In this document: in pieces, positions 54,767 through 63,615 of the stretch
How the letters are laid out: every line of letters starts with the position of its first letter
How positions within the stretch are numbered: the stretch's first letter is position 1
Source of the DNA: Fulvivirga sp. M361
Lineage (GTDB): Bacteria; Bacteroidota; Bacteroidia; Cytophagales; Cyclobacteriaceae
Direction of reading: 5' to 3'
NCBI RefSeq assembly: GCF_007097395.1
Contig: NZ_VKDC01000027.1
Coordinates: forward strand, 1 to 64,000
Length of the DNA stretch: 64,000 bases
Program-made: the position numbers and the translations under genes
The notes under the pieces: generated by a model
Told to the model about the DNA's origin: nothing
The model's database searches: none
Seen by the model: only the letters and a program-made list of their open reading frames with translations

Positions 54767-56062
54767 TTAAGTACTATGATTAGAAAAAACACGCTTACCA
54801 TACCACGCTATCCACATGAAACATAGTAATGGAAGCACAAAAGAGAAATTAACCTCAGACACTCCCAGAATTAGTGTGTCGGCGTAGCCAGTGCCACCAA
54901 TATCCATTATCATACCCTGCAATGTGGGCATCAGTGCACCTCCTACAATAGCCATCACTAAGCCGGCTGCTCCAATTTTGGATTCATCTTCTGACAGACC
55001 TTCTAAGGCAACACCATAAATGGTCGGAAACATTAATGACATACAAAAAGAAATAGCTACCAGACAGTAAAGTCCGGCAAAGCCTGTGATGAATATTGTA
55101 CCCAACGTAAACATTATGGCAAGCGTTGAGAGAATCATCAGGAGCTTTCCCGAATCGATATACTTCAATAAGAAGGTGCATATAAAGCGGCCAAGAAAGA
55201 AAACAACAAATGCTGTAAATTGATAATTACCTGCCGTTTCAGCATTGATGCCAATGGCTTCCGCATACTGATAAATGTAGGTCCAACACATAATCTGTGC
55301 ACCTACATAAAAGGTCTGTGTCAATACGCCCTGGGCATATTTCGCTTTACCAGTTAAGTTCTTGATAATTGACCAGGTACTTTGAGTGCTATCTTTATCT
55401 TTACTCTCGGGCATTTTGTTTATAACGATCAACACGAGGATGCCGATTACCACCAAACCCAACATCACATAAGGGTTTCTGATGACCATCAAATCTGCCT
55501 GCGTAATGGTGGCTTTTGCCGAATCAGATAGTGATGCAAAATCCACATCATCAGATTGTAATTTTTTCAACACAAACTGCTGCGCCACCAACAGGCCTCC
55601 TATCAACCCAACAGGATTGAAGGCTTGTGCCAGGTTCAACCTTTGTGTTGCGGTTAGCTGAGTTCCCATAGAAAGTATATAGGGGTTGGCTGTGGTTTCC
55701 AAAAACGCCAAACCAAAAGTCAGTATATAAAGCCCTATTAGAAATACCCAAAACTGCTCGGTAATGGCCGCTGGATAGAACAATAATGCGCCCGAGGCAT
55801 AGAGTACCAGGCCAATGATAATGCCTACTTTATACGAATACCTTCGTATAAACAGAGCGGCTGGCAAGGCCATCGTGAAGTATCCACCATAAAAAGCCAT
55901 TTGCACAAGTGACGCCTGAAAGTTATCCAGTTCGAGTACTTTTTTAAATGCTGTCACCATAGGGTCTGTGACTGCATTGGCAAAGCCCCACAGCGCAAAT
56001 AGAGAGGTTATTAAAATGAAAGGAAGTAGAACTTCCTTTGAAACAACTGGTATGTTTTTCAT
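54767..56062 (-). CDS. fucP: L-fucose:H+ symporter FucP
   Basis: 431 residues, MFS transporter with about 12 membrane segments. SLFALWGFANAVTDPMV, then QMAFYGGYFTMALPAALFI and ETTANPYILSMG are the conserved blocks of the FucP family, including the acidic residue coupled to protons in E. coli FucP. Length is normal. It imports the fucose released by the GH29 enzyme of the same operon. Gaps are 11 bases upstream and five downstream. Confidence 0.93.
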   Translation of the reverse strand: MKNIPVVSKEVLLPFILITSLFALWGFANAVTDPMVTAFKKVLELDNFQASLVQMAFYGGYFTMALPAALFIRRYSYKVGIIIGLVLYASGALLFYPAAITEQFWVFLIGLYILTFGLAFLETTANPYILSMGTQLTATQRLNLAQAFNPVGLIGGLLVAQQFVLKKLQSDDVDFASLSDSAKATITQADLMVIRNPYVMLGLVVIGILVLIVINKMPESKDKDSTQSTWSIIKNLTGKAKYAQGVLTQTFYVGAQIMCWTYIYQYAEAIGINAETAGNYQFTAFVVFFLGRFICTFLLKYIDSGKLLMILSTLAIMFTLGTIFITGFAGLYCLVAISFCMSLMFPTIYGVALEGLSEDESKIGAAGLVMAIVGGALMPTLQGMIMDIGGTGYADTLILGVSEVNFSFVLPLLCFMWIAWYGKRVFSNHST

Positions 56063-56073
56063 GATTTAGCTTA

Positions 56074-56856
56074 TTACGTTATAGCTCGATCTAAATGAAC
56101 ATACCCTCCATCCACAAATACCCATTGACCCGTAGTATGAGAACTGCGATCTGATAGCAGAAAAAGGGTCATCGAAGCTATTTCCTCACTGGTAGTCATT
56201 CGTTTGGCTAGTGGGATACGTTTCGTTATTTCTGCCAGACTGCGCTCCGAATCATCAAAAGAGTTGATCCACTTTTCGTACTGTGGGGTCATTACCTCAG
56301 CTGGTACTACCGCATTGACCCGGATACCATGGGGGGCAAGCTCCACCGCCCACTCTCTGGTCAATGCCAATTGAGCTCCTTTGCTGGCTGCATAACCAGA
56401 AGTACCTCCCTGGCCGGTAAGTGCTGTTTTAGAACTAATATTGACAATAGCTCCTTTAGTTACTTTTAAATGTTCCATGCCATAGTGTACCAAATCATAA
56501 TAATGTGTCAGGTTGGCCAACACGGAATTTTTAAACTGCTCAGGGCTTCCCTCAATTAATCCGACCCCGTCATTGGTCCCGGCATTGTTTACAATACCAT
56601 CAATCTGACCAAATTCGGCTATTGTTTTATCGATAATGCTTTTGCAAACATCTTCCAGCCCCAGTTCGATAGTAATTACCAAACATCGATTGCCTCCCGC
56701 TCTGATCCCGGCGGCCAATTGTTTGGCCACTCCATTCGATCTCCCGACTATCACCGGAATAGCCCCTTCTTTAACAAGTTCCAGCGTAATCGCCTCGCCT
56801 ATGCCTTTCGCTCCACCTGTTACTATAAATACTTTGTCTTTAAGTTTTAAATCCAT
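56074..56856 (-). CDS. SDR, probable L-fucose dehydrogenase
   Basis: 260 residues, classical short-chain dehydrogenase. TGGAKGIG (13-20) binds NAD(P), NNAG follows, and the catalytic Ser/Tyr/Lys are in NISSKTALTGQGGTSGYAAS and the Lys after it. The C-terminal GQWVFVDGG is the usual end. Placed between FucP and the lactonase, it fits the first oxidation of L-fucose to the lactone. The other SDR of the operon (58546-59322) would then act on the later intermediate. This division is inferred from gene order and sequence style. Confidence 0.85.
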   Translation of the reverse strand: MDLKLKDKVFIVTGGAKGIGEAITLELVKEGAIPVIVGRSNGVAKQLAAGIRAGGNRCLVITIELGLEDVCKSIIDKTIAEFGQIDGIVNNAGTNDGVGLIEGSPEQFKNSVLANLTHYYDLVHYGMEHLKVTKGAIVNISSKTALTGQGGTSGYAASKGAQLALTREWAVELAPHGIRVNAVVPAEVMTPQYEKWINSFDDSERSLAEITKRIPLAKRMTTSEEIASMTLFLLSDRSSHTTGQWVFVDGGYVHLDRAIT

Positions 56857-56857
56857 T

Positions 56858-57685
56858 TTAGATCAGTTCATAAAATTTAACAGCTGTTTTGCCCATAATC
56901 TGGCCTTGTTCAGCTGGAGACAATTCCTCGATGCATTCTTTAAGCGAATTAATCACCTGGCTATAGGTTCCCGCCAACAATGAGACTGGCCAATCGGAAC
57001 CAAACATTAACCTTTCAGGTTTGAAATTTTCAAGACAGACATCAACATAGGGCTGGAATTCCGTTGCAGTCCAGCTACTCCAATTCGTTTCTGTTACCAT
57101 CCCCGAGAGTTTTACATGAACATGGTCATATGTGCTGATTTGCTTCATATAACCTGCCCAGTGATCAAATGACTGATTTTTAATGTCCGGTTTACTGATA
57201 TGATCTATCACAAGCTTCATTTCCGGCAGTTTTTTAATTAATTCCAGTACCTCAGAAAGCTGATCTTCCCGGCTTAATATATCATAAGTAAGATTGAGCT
57301 TACCTACTTCTTCTACACCTTTAATAAATATTGGGTTGGTCATGAAGCCGTCCGGTTCAGCTTGCAAAATGTGCCTTACCCCTTTGAGGAGTGAGAACCC
57401 TCTATAATAATCTAACCGTTCTTTTAAGCCTTCATCTAATAGGTTTATCCAGCCTACTACCCCTTTCACCCAGCTATTGTTATCAGCTATGTCAAGTAAA
57501 AAATTTGTTTCTTTTTCTGATTGGTCTGCCTGCACTACCACACACCCATCAATAGCATATTCATCAAGTATGGGTTTCAAATCATTTGGCATAAAATCCT
57601 GCCTGATCACATGCATATCCTCAGTGATCCAGGCATCACGCTCCGGATGATATTGCCAAAAATGCTGGTGGGCATCTATTCTCAT
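56858..57685 (-). CDS. Amidohydrolase, probable L-fuconolactonase
   Basis: 275 residues, amidohydrolase 2 family. His6-x-His8 (DAHQHFW), VIDHISKPDI and the final FGSDWPVSLL with the metal Asp are the conserved metal-site blocks. The closest known roles are L-fuconolactone and similar sugar-lactone hydrolases. It sits one base after the upstream-acting SDR gene's coding partner in the operon order and overlaps the FAH gene by four bases. Substrate is inferred from the pathway. Confidence 0.88.
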   Translation of the reverse strand: MRIDAHQHFWQYHPERDAWITEDMHVIRQDFMPNDLKPILDEYAIDGCVVVQADQSEKETNFLLDIADNNSWVKGVVGWINLLDEGLKERLDYYRGFSLLKGVRHILQAEPDGFMTNPIFIKGVEEVGKLNLTYDILSREDQLSEVLELIKKLPEMKLVIDHISKPDIKNQSFDHWAGYMKQISTYDHVHVKLSGMVTETNWSSWTATEFQPYVDVCLENFKPERLMFGSDWPVSLLAGTYSQVINSLKECIEELSPAEQGQIMGKTAVKFYELI

Positions 57686-58530
57686 TCAGAATATGCTTTT
57701 ACGTGTTGTTTAGCAGAACCTAACCCGTCTATTCCTAACTCAATCACATCGCCATCCTTGAGATAAAAAGGAGGTCTTTGACCAAACCCAACTCCTTCTG
57801 GTGTACCTGTAGAAATAATGTCTCCCGGCATCAGGCTCATGAATTGAGATAAATAAGCAATTACGTACTGCACATTAAAAATAAAATCATTGGTGCTGCC
57901 GTCTTGCATTTTTTTACCGTTCAGTGTAAGCCACAGCCTCATATTGTTCGGGTCAGCTACTTCATCTTTAGTGACTAAATAGGGGCCAAGTGGGGCAAAT
58001 GTATCGCAGCTCTTACCTTTTACCCACTGACCGCCTCTTTCAATTTGAAATTCGCGTTCGCTTACATCATTATGTAACACATACCCTGCTACATAATCCA
58101 GTGCCTCCTCTTCTTTAATGTAATTCGCTCGTTTTCCAATTACTACCCCTAATTCGACTTCCCAGTCTGTCTTTTTACTGTTTTTGGGAATAATAATAAT
58201 ATCATTAGGTCCAATAATGGAAGAAGTTGCTTTAAAGAAAACCACTGGCTCAGTAGGTTCGGACATACCACTTTCTGCTGCATGCTTTCGATAGTTCAAA
58301 CCAATACAAATGATCTTACCGGGCTTTTTTACAGGTTCACCTAAGCGAACGTTACGGTCTATTTTAGTAGCCGAAGAGGCATCGAAAGTGCTTCGAAGTT
58401 TTTCAATACCGTCATTAGCAAAAAATTCCTCACCATAATCACTTACCAAATGACTAACATCATATCGAGTACCTTCTACCTCTACTCCTGGTTTTTCTTT
58501 ACCAGGTTCGCCATATCTTATTAATTTCAT
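57682..58530 (-). CDS. FAH-family hydrolase, probable 2,4-diketo-3-deoxy-L-fuconate hydrolase
   Basis: 282 residues. IICIGLNYRKHAAESGM, the metal Glu/Asp block TDWEVELGVVIGKR, and ISTGTPEGVGFG are typical of the fumarylacetoacetate hydrolase family. In oxidative L-fucose breakdown this enzyme cuts 2,4-diketo-3-deoxy-L-fuconate to pyruvate and L-lactate. The lactate enzyme at the end of the operon supports that role. It lies 15 bases after the neighbouring SDR and overlaps the lactonase by four. Confidence 0.88.
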   Translation of the reverse strand: MKLIRYGEPGKEKPGVEVEGTRYDVSHLVSDYGEEFFANDGIEKLRSTFDASSATKIDRNVRLGEPVKKPGKIICIGLNYRKHAAESGMSEPTEPVVFFKATSSIIGPNDIIIIPKNSKKTDWEVELGVVIGKRANYIKEEEALDYVAGYVLHNDVSEREFQIERGGQWVKGKSCDTFAPLGPYLVTKDEVADPNNMRLWLTLNGKKMQDGSTNDFIFNVQYVIAYLSQFMSLMPGDIISTGTPEGVGFGQRPPFYLKDGDVIELGIDGLGSAKQHVKAYSE

Positions 58531-58545
58531 TCCTGCTATTTCTAA

Positions 58546-59322
58546 TTAGTTATTTAATGTTATAAACCCTCCGTCAATGGTAAAATCAGCACCCGTTATA
58601 AAAGAAGCTTCGTTAGAACATAAGTATAAGACCAATGCTCCCATTTCTTCCGGTTTCCCCATGCGTCCAATAGGTTGTGTTTTTGAAAGAGTCTCAAGCA
58701 TTTCAGCTTCATTTCCGGGATAGTTCTTTTTCAAAAATCCATCTACAAAAGGCGTATGAACCCTGCCTGGGGAAATACTATTGCAGCGGATGCCAAAAGT
58801 CAAATAGTCTTTGGCTACGGAGAGCGTCATGGCGTGCACGGCCCCTTTGCTCATGGAATAAGCAAAACGATCAGTGATACCCACATGTGCCGCTATGGAG
58901 GATACATTTACAATAGCCCCCCCTTTTATTTTCATGAACTCAACGCTTTCTTTCAAGCAATTAAAAACACCCTTAACATTGACATTATAAATTCTGTCTA
59001 AATCTTCAACACTGGTATTACCAACGTTTCCAATATGCGCTATCCCGGCATTATTGATCAAAATATCAATAGCCTTGCTATCGGTAGCTTCAATAAAAGT
59101 TTGCCTTACACTTGCGTTGTCAGAGACATTGCATTTAAAACTATCTGCTTTACCACCATTACGTTTTATATCATCCACCACTTTGGAGGCATTTTCGATA
59201 TCCATATCCAAAATAGATACATGGGCACCATTTCCTGCCAACGCTATTGCAATAGCCTTACCTATGCCACTTCCACCTCCTGTAACAACGGCCTTCTTAC
59301 CTGTTAAATCAAATTTGGACAT
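58546..59322 (-). CDS. SDR, probable 2-keto-3-deoxy-L-fuconate dehydrogenase
   Basis: 258 residues. TGGGSGIGKAIAIAL, NNAGIAHIGNVG, VSSIAAHVGITDRFAYSMSK and CNSISPGRVHTPFVDGFLKK are classical SDR blocks with the Ser-Tyr-Lys triad. The last two blocks resemble 2-keto-3-deoxy-L-fuconate dehydrogenases. It would form the diketo substrate of the neighbouring FAH hydrolase. It lies one base after the fucosidase gene. Confidence 0.85.
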   Translation of the reverse strand: MSKFDLTGKKAVVTGGGSGIGKAIAIALAGNGAHVSILDMDIENASKVVDDIKRNGGKADSFKCNVSDNASVRQTFIEATDSKAIDILINNAGIAHIGNVGNTSVEDLDRIYNVNVKGVFNCLKESVEFMKIKGGAIVNVSSIAAHVGITDRFAYSMSKGAVHAMTLSVAKDYLTFGIRCNSISPGRVHTPFVDGFLKKNYPGNEAEMLETLSKTQPIGRMGKPEEMGALVLYLCSNEASFITGADFTIDGGFITLNN

Positions 59323-59323
59323 A

Positions 59324-60625
59324 TTATTTTAAGGTTATTTCTATTATGGTATCTACTGGTGTTTTTTCATTCTCCGGGATGTCAATCAACATCCCAAATG
59401 AATTAATTTGATTTGTGGCTTTTGCCCCGGTCTTGAAAAATCTAACTGACCTGACGGGCAGATCAAACCCTGGGATGAAAATCACATTTGCATTTTCATC
59501 AAGCACGTGAATGAACAGTTGCTTTCCTTTTTGAGTAGCTGCCAGTTGTTCTGTTGGCTTAAAGGGACCAGCTTCGGTGCCGTAAATGGTTTTGCCATTC
59601 GTTTTGATCCAATCTCCAACCTGCTTAAGGGCTGCTACGTGTTCAGGCTGAATTTTCCCGTTTGGCATAGGGCCAACATTGAGAAGAAGATTGCTGCCAT
59701 AGCCTGCAGCTTTGACCAGGTATTGGATCAGCTCTTTATCACTTTTGTGTTTTCTATCCTTTAAGTTGAACCCCCAGGAGCCATTTATGGTCTCACAAAC
59801 TTCTTTTGGCAAATCTCCAATATCTTCAGATTTGGTAGCGAAACTGTGCTTCGAATGGCCAGGTAAATCCTTTTCAAACATTTGAAAGTCTTCACCTGGT
59901 TTCACCCCTTCATGATGATTATTGCCAATCAGGCAATTTGGTTGTAGATCATGGATCAGTTCATAAATTTCATCATAATGCCAATTTGCGGTCTTTTTGT
60001 CCCAGTGGCCATCAAACCAGATCCCACCAATTTCTCCGTAACTGGTCAGTAGCTCAGTAAGCTGGGCCTTCATGAAAGCAATGTATTTATCCCAATCACC
60101 GGAAGATGACCTCCCCGGGATCCCGTTTCCTGTCCTTCCTCTGGGAAAATAGTTATCATCATGCCAATCCAATAGTGAATAGTAAAAAAACAGCTTGATA
60201 CCTTCTTTTTCACAGGCTAGAGAGAGTTCCTTTAAAACATCTTTCTTGTAGGGAGTTTTGTTTATGATGGTATAATCAGTGACTTTAGAATCGAACATCG
60301 AAAACCCATCATGATGCCTGCTTGTAATGGTGATATATTTCATTCCGGCACGCTTGGCCATACTCACCCATTCGGTTGCATCGAAGGCTACGGGATTGAA
60401 AAAGGAGGGCAATTTTTCGTACTCATCTATAGAAATATTCTGCTTGTTCATGACCCATTCCCCATCTCCCAGAACACTGTATACCCCCCAATGTATGAAT
60501 AATCCGAATTTTGCATCCTCAAACCATTTCCTTGCTTCCAGATTAGCTGCCGTTGGTGTATAGTTCTGAGCAGCGATTTGAAAAAAAGGAAGGAGAAAAA
60601 ATAATGTAATAAATATTCGTTTCAT
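59324..60625 (-). CDS. Secreted GH29 alpha-L-fucosidase
   Basis: 433 residues with a signal peptide (about 1-19, ending AAQ). AKFGLFIHWGVYSVLGDGEW, TSRHHDGFSMFDSK and GGIWFDGHWD with the nucleophile Asp205 are the GH29 signature. A C-terminal beta-sandwich begins near 345. The length is that of a single-domain GH29 enzyme. It releases L-fucose from glycans in the periplasm or outside the cell. Together with the sulfatase at the right edge it suggests sulfated fucans as substrates. Confidence 0.95.
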   Translation of the reverse strand: MKRIFITLFFLLPFFQIAAQNYTPTAANLEARKWFEDAKFGLFIHWGVYSVLGDGEWVMNKQNISIDEYEKLPSFFNPVAFDATEWVSMAKRAGMKYITITSRHHDGFSMFDSKVTDYTIINKTPYKKDVLKELSLACEKEGIKLFFYYSLLDWHDDNYFPRGRTGNGIPGRSSSGDWDKYIAFMKAQLTELLTSYGEIGGIWFDGHWDKKTANWHYDEIYELIHDLQPNCLIGNNHHEGVKPGEDFQMFEKDLPGHSKHSFATKSEDIGDLPKEVCETINGSWGFNLKDRKHKSDKELIQYLVKAAGYGSNLLLNVGPMPNGKIQPEHVAALKQVGDWIKTNGKTIYGTEAGPFKPTEQLAATQKGKQLFIHVLDENANVIFIPGFDLPVRSVRFFKTGAKATNQINSFGMLIDIPENEKTPVDTIIEITLK

Positions 60626-60645
60626 GGTCTACACAGTTAAGTACT

Positions 60646-62268
60646 TTAAAGAGACACTCCCCTTTTCCAGGGTATAAAATCGTTTTGTTGCAGTTTCATG
60701 GATTTGGTTTCTTCTCCACTTGCCACACTTATTATTTTTTCAAGTAGTTCTTCTCCTACTTCTTCAATGGTTTTTTTCCCACTTATGACCGCGCCTGCAT
60801 CCAGGTCAATGATGTCATTCATTTTATTAAAGAGACTGGTGTTGGAAGATATTTTGATGACAGGTGTAACCGGGTTACCAGTGGGAGTGCCTAACCCGGT
60901 GGTAAACAGGATAATATTAGCGCCAGAACCTGCCAACCCTGTAGTTGACTCAACATCATTGCCTGGCGTACACAGTAAATTGAGGCCTGGCTCAGTGATA
61001 GGTTCCGTATAATCGAGTATATCCGTGACGGGTGACTTACCTCCTTTTTTGGCAGCACCAGCCGATTTAATAGCGTCTGTGATCAGGCCATCTTTGATAT
61101 TACCTGGTGAAGGGTTCATATCAAAACCGGATCCGACAGCTTGTGCGCTTGCCTCATAGGCCCGTTGAATTTTCACAAACTTTTCAGCCGCTTCCTTTGT
61201 CATACATCTATCGATAATATTTTGCTCTACTCCATTCAGCTCAGGAAATTCACTCAAAATTGTGGCTCCTCCCAAAGCAACGAGTAGATCAGAGGCATGT
61301 CCCACTGCTGGATTAGCAGAAATCCCTGAAAACCCATCGGATCCTCCGCACTCCAGCCCTACTACCAGTTTATCCAGACTTGCTGGCTTGCGCTCGATTT
61401 TATTGACCGTTGTTAACAATTCCAACGTCCGGTCGATGGCTTCTGAAATTAATTTCTCTTCTGATAATACCTTCTGTTGTTCCAGGTAGATCACTGGTTT
61501 ATTGGATGCAGGATACATTTCCTTTTGGATTTCCTGAAACCATGACTCCTGTGCATGTTGGCAACCAAGACTTAACACTGTAGCTCCGGCTACGTTAGGA
61601 TGGTTTACATACCCTGCCAGTAAACGTAATAATGCTTCTGAATCATCTCGGGTACCACCACAGCCACCGTGGTGATATAAAAACTTTATGCCATCAATAT
61701 TTTCAAAAACCTTTTTCCCTGAATAGAACGCCGTTTCAGGGGTAGTTGATGATACTTTTCCTCTTACGTACGCTTCGTACTTGTTAGGCTTGTAGTAGCC
61801 GAGCCCTTTGGTAAGAGCTTCTTCTATGATTTTTAAATTTCTGTTTTCACAAAAAACCAACGGCACAAACAGCCAATAATTGGCTGTGCCTACTTTGCCA
61901 CCTTCACGATGATATCCATTGAAGGTCCGGCTTTTCCATTTATTTATATCAGGTGGATTCCAGGTATATTTTGCTCGATTTTCCAGTGAAATAGGATCAG
62001 CAAAATGGGTGACGTTATCAATGGTAATGGTGGTGCCCGCCTTTAAATTCGCATTGGCTACACCCACTGCCACCCCATACATAATAACCTTCTCTCCCTG
62101 ATTCAAATCTTGCGTCAAAAATTTATGCTTTTGCTTTACTTTGGAAGAAAGAATTATTTTTAACCCGTCATGCTCAATTTCGCCAGGTGCCAAATCCTTT
62201 AACGCCACCAATACATTGTCCAATGCATCAACTTTCAAAACTTCAGCTACAATCATTTTATTATCCAT
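60646..62268 (-). CDS. UxaA/altronate-dehydratase-family protein, probable L-fuconate dehydratase
   Basis: 540 residues. The N-terminal SAF domain (about 1-95) precedes the dehydratase domain, with FNGYHREGGKVGTANYWLFV, HHGGCGGTRDD, VVGLECGGSDGFSGISANPA and CTPGNDVESTTGLAGSGAN. Known UxaA-type enzymes dehydrate altronate or galactarate with iron. The operon needs an L-fuconate dehydratase and has no enolase-superfamily one, so this protein is the candidate. It is the first gene of the operon and diverges from the LacI regulator. Confidence 0.88.
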   Translation of the reverse strand: MDNKMIVAEVLKVDALDNVLVALKDLAPGEIEHDGLKIILSSKVKQKHKFLTQDLNQGEKVIMYGVAVGVANANLKAGTTITIDNVTHFADPISLENRAKYTWNPPDINKWKSRTFNGYHREGGKVGTANYWLFVPLVFCENRNLKIIEEALTKGLGYYKPNKYEAYVRGKVSSTTPETAFYSGKKVFENIDGIKFLYHHGGCGGTRDDSEALLRLLAGYVNHPNVAGATVLSLGCQHAQESWFQEIQKEMYPASNKPVIYLEQQKVLSEEKLISEAIDRTLELLTTVNKIERKPASLDKLVVGLECGGSDGFSGISANPAVGHASDLLVALGGATILSEFPELNGVEQNIIDRCMTKEAAEKFVKIQRAYEASAQAVGSGFDMNPSPGNIKDGLITDAIKSAGAAKKGGKSPVTDILDYTEPITEPGLNLLCTPGNDVESTTGLAGSGANIILFTTGLGTPTGNPVTPVIKISSNTSLFNKMNDIIDLDAGAVISGKKTIEEVGEELLEKIISVASGEETKSMKLQQNDFIPWKRGVSL

Positions 62269-62313
62269 CTCAGGTACATATTTAGTCCTATTCCACAGCT
62301 ATTAAAATAACGT

Positions 62314-62329
62314 TTGCATAAACTTGCAA
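62314..62329. promoter_or_regulatory. Candidate LacI-type operator
   Basis: TTGCA-TAAACT-TGCAA is a perfect dyad in the 90-bp gap between the divergent operon and regulator. It overlaps the upstream part of the regulator's own promoter. Confidence 0.5.
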
Positions 62330-62354
62330 TGCACAGGTGTGTACCATAGTTTTG
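62324..62354 (+). promoter_or_regulatory. Promoter of the LacI-type regulator
   Basis: TTG at 62324-62326 and TAGTTTTG at 62347-62354 are separated by 20 bases and fit the Bacteroidota -33/-7 pattern (TTG and TAnnTTTG). Transcription would begin close to the ATG at 62359, so the message may be nearly leaderless. Confidence 0.5.
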
Positions 62355-62358
62355 TTTG

Positions 62359-63378
62359 ATGGGAAAATACGTTACTATCACAGAAATAGCCAGGCAACTC
62401 GGGGTATCACACTCCACCGTTTCAAGGGCGCTTAGTGATAACCCAAGAATAAGTAAAAAAACAAGGGAGTTGGTTAAGAACCTTGCTGAAAAACTAGGAT
62501 ATCATACCAACTCCATGGCACTCCGGCTAAGCAAGGGAAAGAGTCAGCTTATAGGTGTAATTGTGCCTGACCTTTCTATCTCTTTTTTTTCTAAGATTGT
62601 TGAAGGTATTCTGGAAACAGTTCAAAAAGAAGACTACTCTATTCTTCTTTTAAATACACAGGAATCATTCGAGAAGGAAAAAGAGGCAGTGGAAACATGC
62701 CTGAAGCATAGGGTGGATGGTGTACTGGCAGCCATTACCATGCAAACGAAAAATTTCGACCACTATGAACGTCTTATTAAGTATGAAGTGCCCTTGGTTT
62801 TCTTCGATCGCGTGGCGAATTTCCTGCCTGTACCTAAAGTAGTAGCTAACGATCACCAGTCAGCTTTTAATGCCACCAAGCATCTGATAGACTCGAAGTG
62901 CAAATGTATTGCTCATATAACAGGAAGTATCAACCTAAACAACAGTAATAATCGCTTATACGGTTATATGGATGCCTTAGCTGAACACGGTTTAGATGTA
63001 AATGAATCGCTCATTCATTATTATGAGTTTGAGCCTTCATCCATTGACAAGTTTTTAAAAAAAACCATTAAGAAATACCCCAACCTTGATGGCCTCTTTG
63101 TTTTCAACGATTATGTAGCTAACTATTCCATCAACGTACTCACAAAAATGGGCAAGAAAATACCAGAAGATATTTCTGTATTTGGTTTTTCTGATGAACC
63201 TGTAGCCACTTACATGACGCCACAACTTTCTTCGGTAAAACAGGTTGCTTCCAAAATGGGCCGTTTGGCTGGCCAGAAAATGATTTCAATTCTGAATTAT
63301 GATGAGGCGGTAGTGAATGAAAAGGTGGTCATTAATCCAGAATTGATCTTAAGGGAAACCACAAAAGTTATCGGATAA
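62359..63378 (+). CDS. LacI-family regulator of the fucose operon
   Basis: 339 residues from ATG 62359; an in-frame TTG lies immediately before it. The HTH (about 1-50) has VTITEIARQLGVSHSTVSRA and then LVKNLAEKLGYHTNSMALRL. The rest is a periplasmic-binding-protein fold (about 60-335) with LIGVIVPDLSISFFSKIVEG and DGLFVFNDYVANYSINVL. It is divergent from the fucose operon and is its probable local repressor. The last 30 bases overlap the end of the small minus-strand gene that follows. Confidence 0.92.
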   Translation: MGKYVTITEIARQLGVSHSTVSRALSDNPRISKKTRELVKNLAEKLGYHTNSMALRLSKGKSQLIGVIVPDLSISFFSKIVEGILETVQKEDYSILLLNTQESFEKEKEAVETCLKHRVDGVLAAITMQTKNFDHYERLIKYEVPLVFFDRVANFLPVPKVVANDHQSAFNATKHLIDSKCKCIAHITGSINLNNSNNRLYGYMDALAEHGLDVNESLIHYYEFEPSSIDKFLKKTIKKYPNLDGLFVFNDYVANYSINVLTKMGKKIPEDISVFGFSDEPVATYMTPQLSSVKQVASKMGRLAGQKMISILNYDEAVVNEKVVINPELILRETTKVIG

Positions 63379-63609
63379 AATCAATTTCCCGGAGTAATTG
63401 ATAACCTTTATCGTTTGCCAGCTCGGCATAACACCCCCCTCCACCGGAACTACACCAAGAATATTTTGATATTGATGCTCCAATGGGTCTCCTTTCGATT
63501 TCCAGGTACCCTCGCGTTCACAGCTTCCATTAACAATCAGGTTTTGGGAAAACTCATTCATTGAGCTAATTAGGATCAACACCATGTTTAGTGTAAATAT
63601 TGATCTCAT
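63349..63609 (-). CDS. Small secreted protein, possibly a truncated carbohydrate-binding protein
   Basis: 86 residues from ATG 63609, with a hydrophobic N-terminus (about 1-21). After it comes QNLIVNGSCEREGTWKSKG, which resembles the start of many glycan-binding or lyase proteins (NLIVNGSFE...). The protein then ends after some 65 residues, much too short for those families, so it is probably a truncated gene. Its end overlaps the LacI gene convergently by 30 bases and its start lies seven bases from the sulfatase stop. Confidence 0.5.
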   Translation of the reverse strand: MRSIFTLNMVLILISSMNEFSQNLIVNGSCEREGTWKSKGDPLEHQYQNILGVVPVEGGVMPSWQTIKVINYSGKLILSDNFCGFP

Positions 63610-63615
63610 AGGCAC

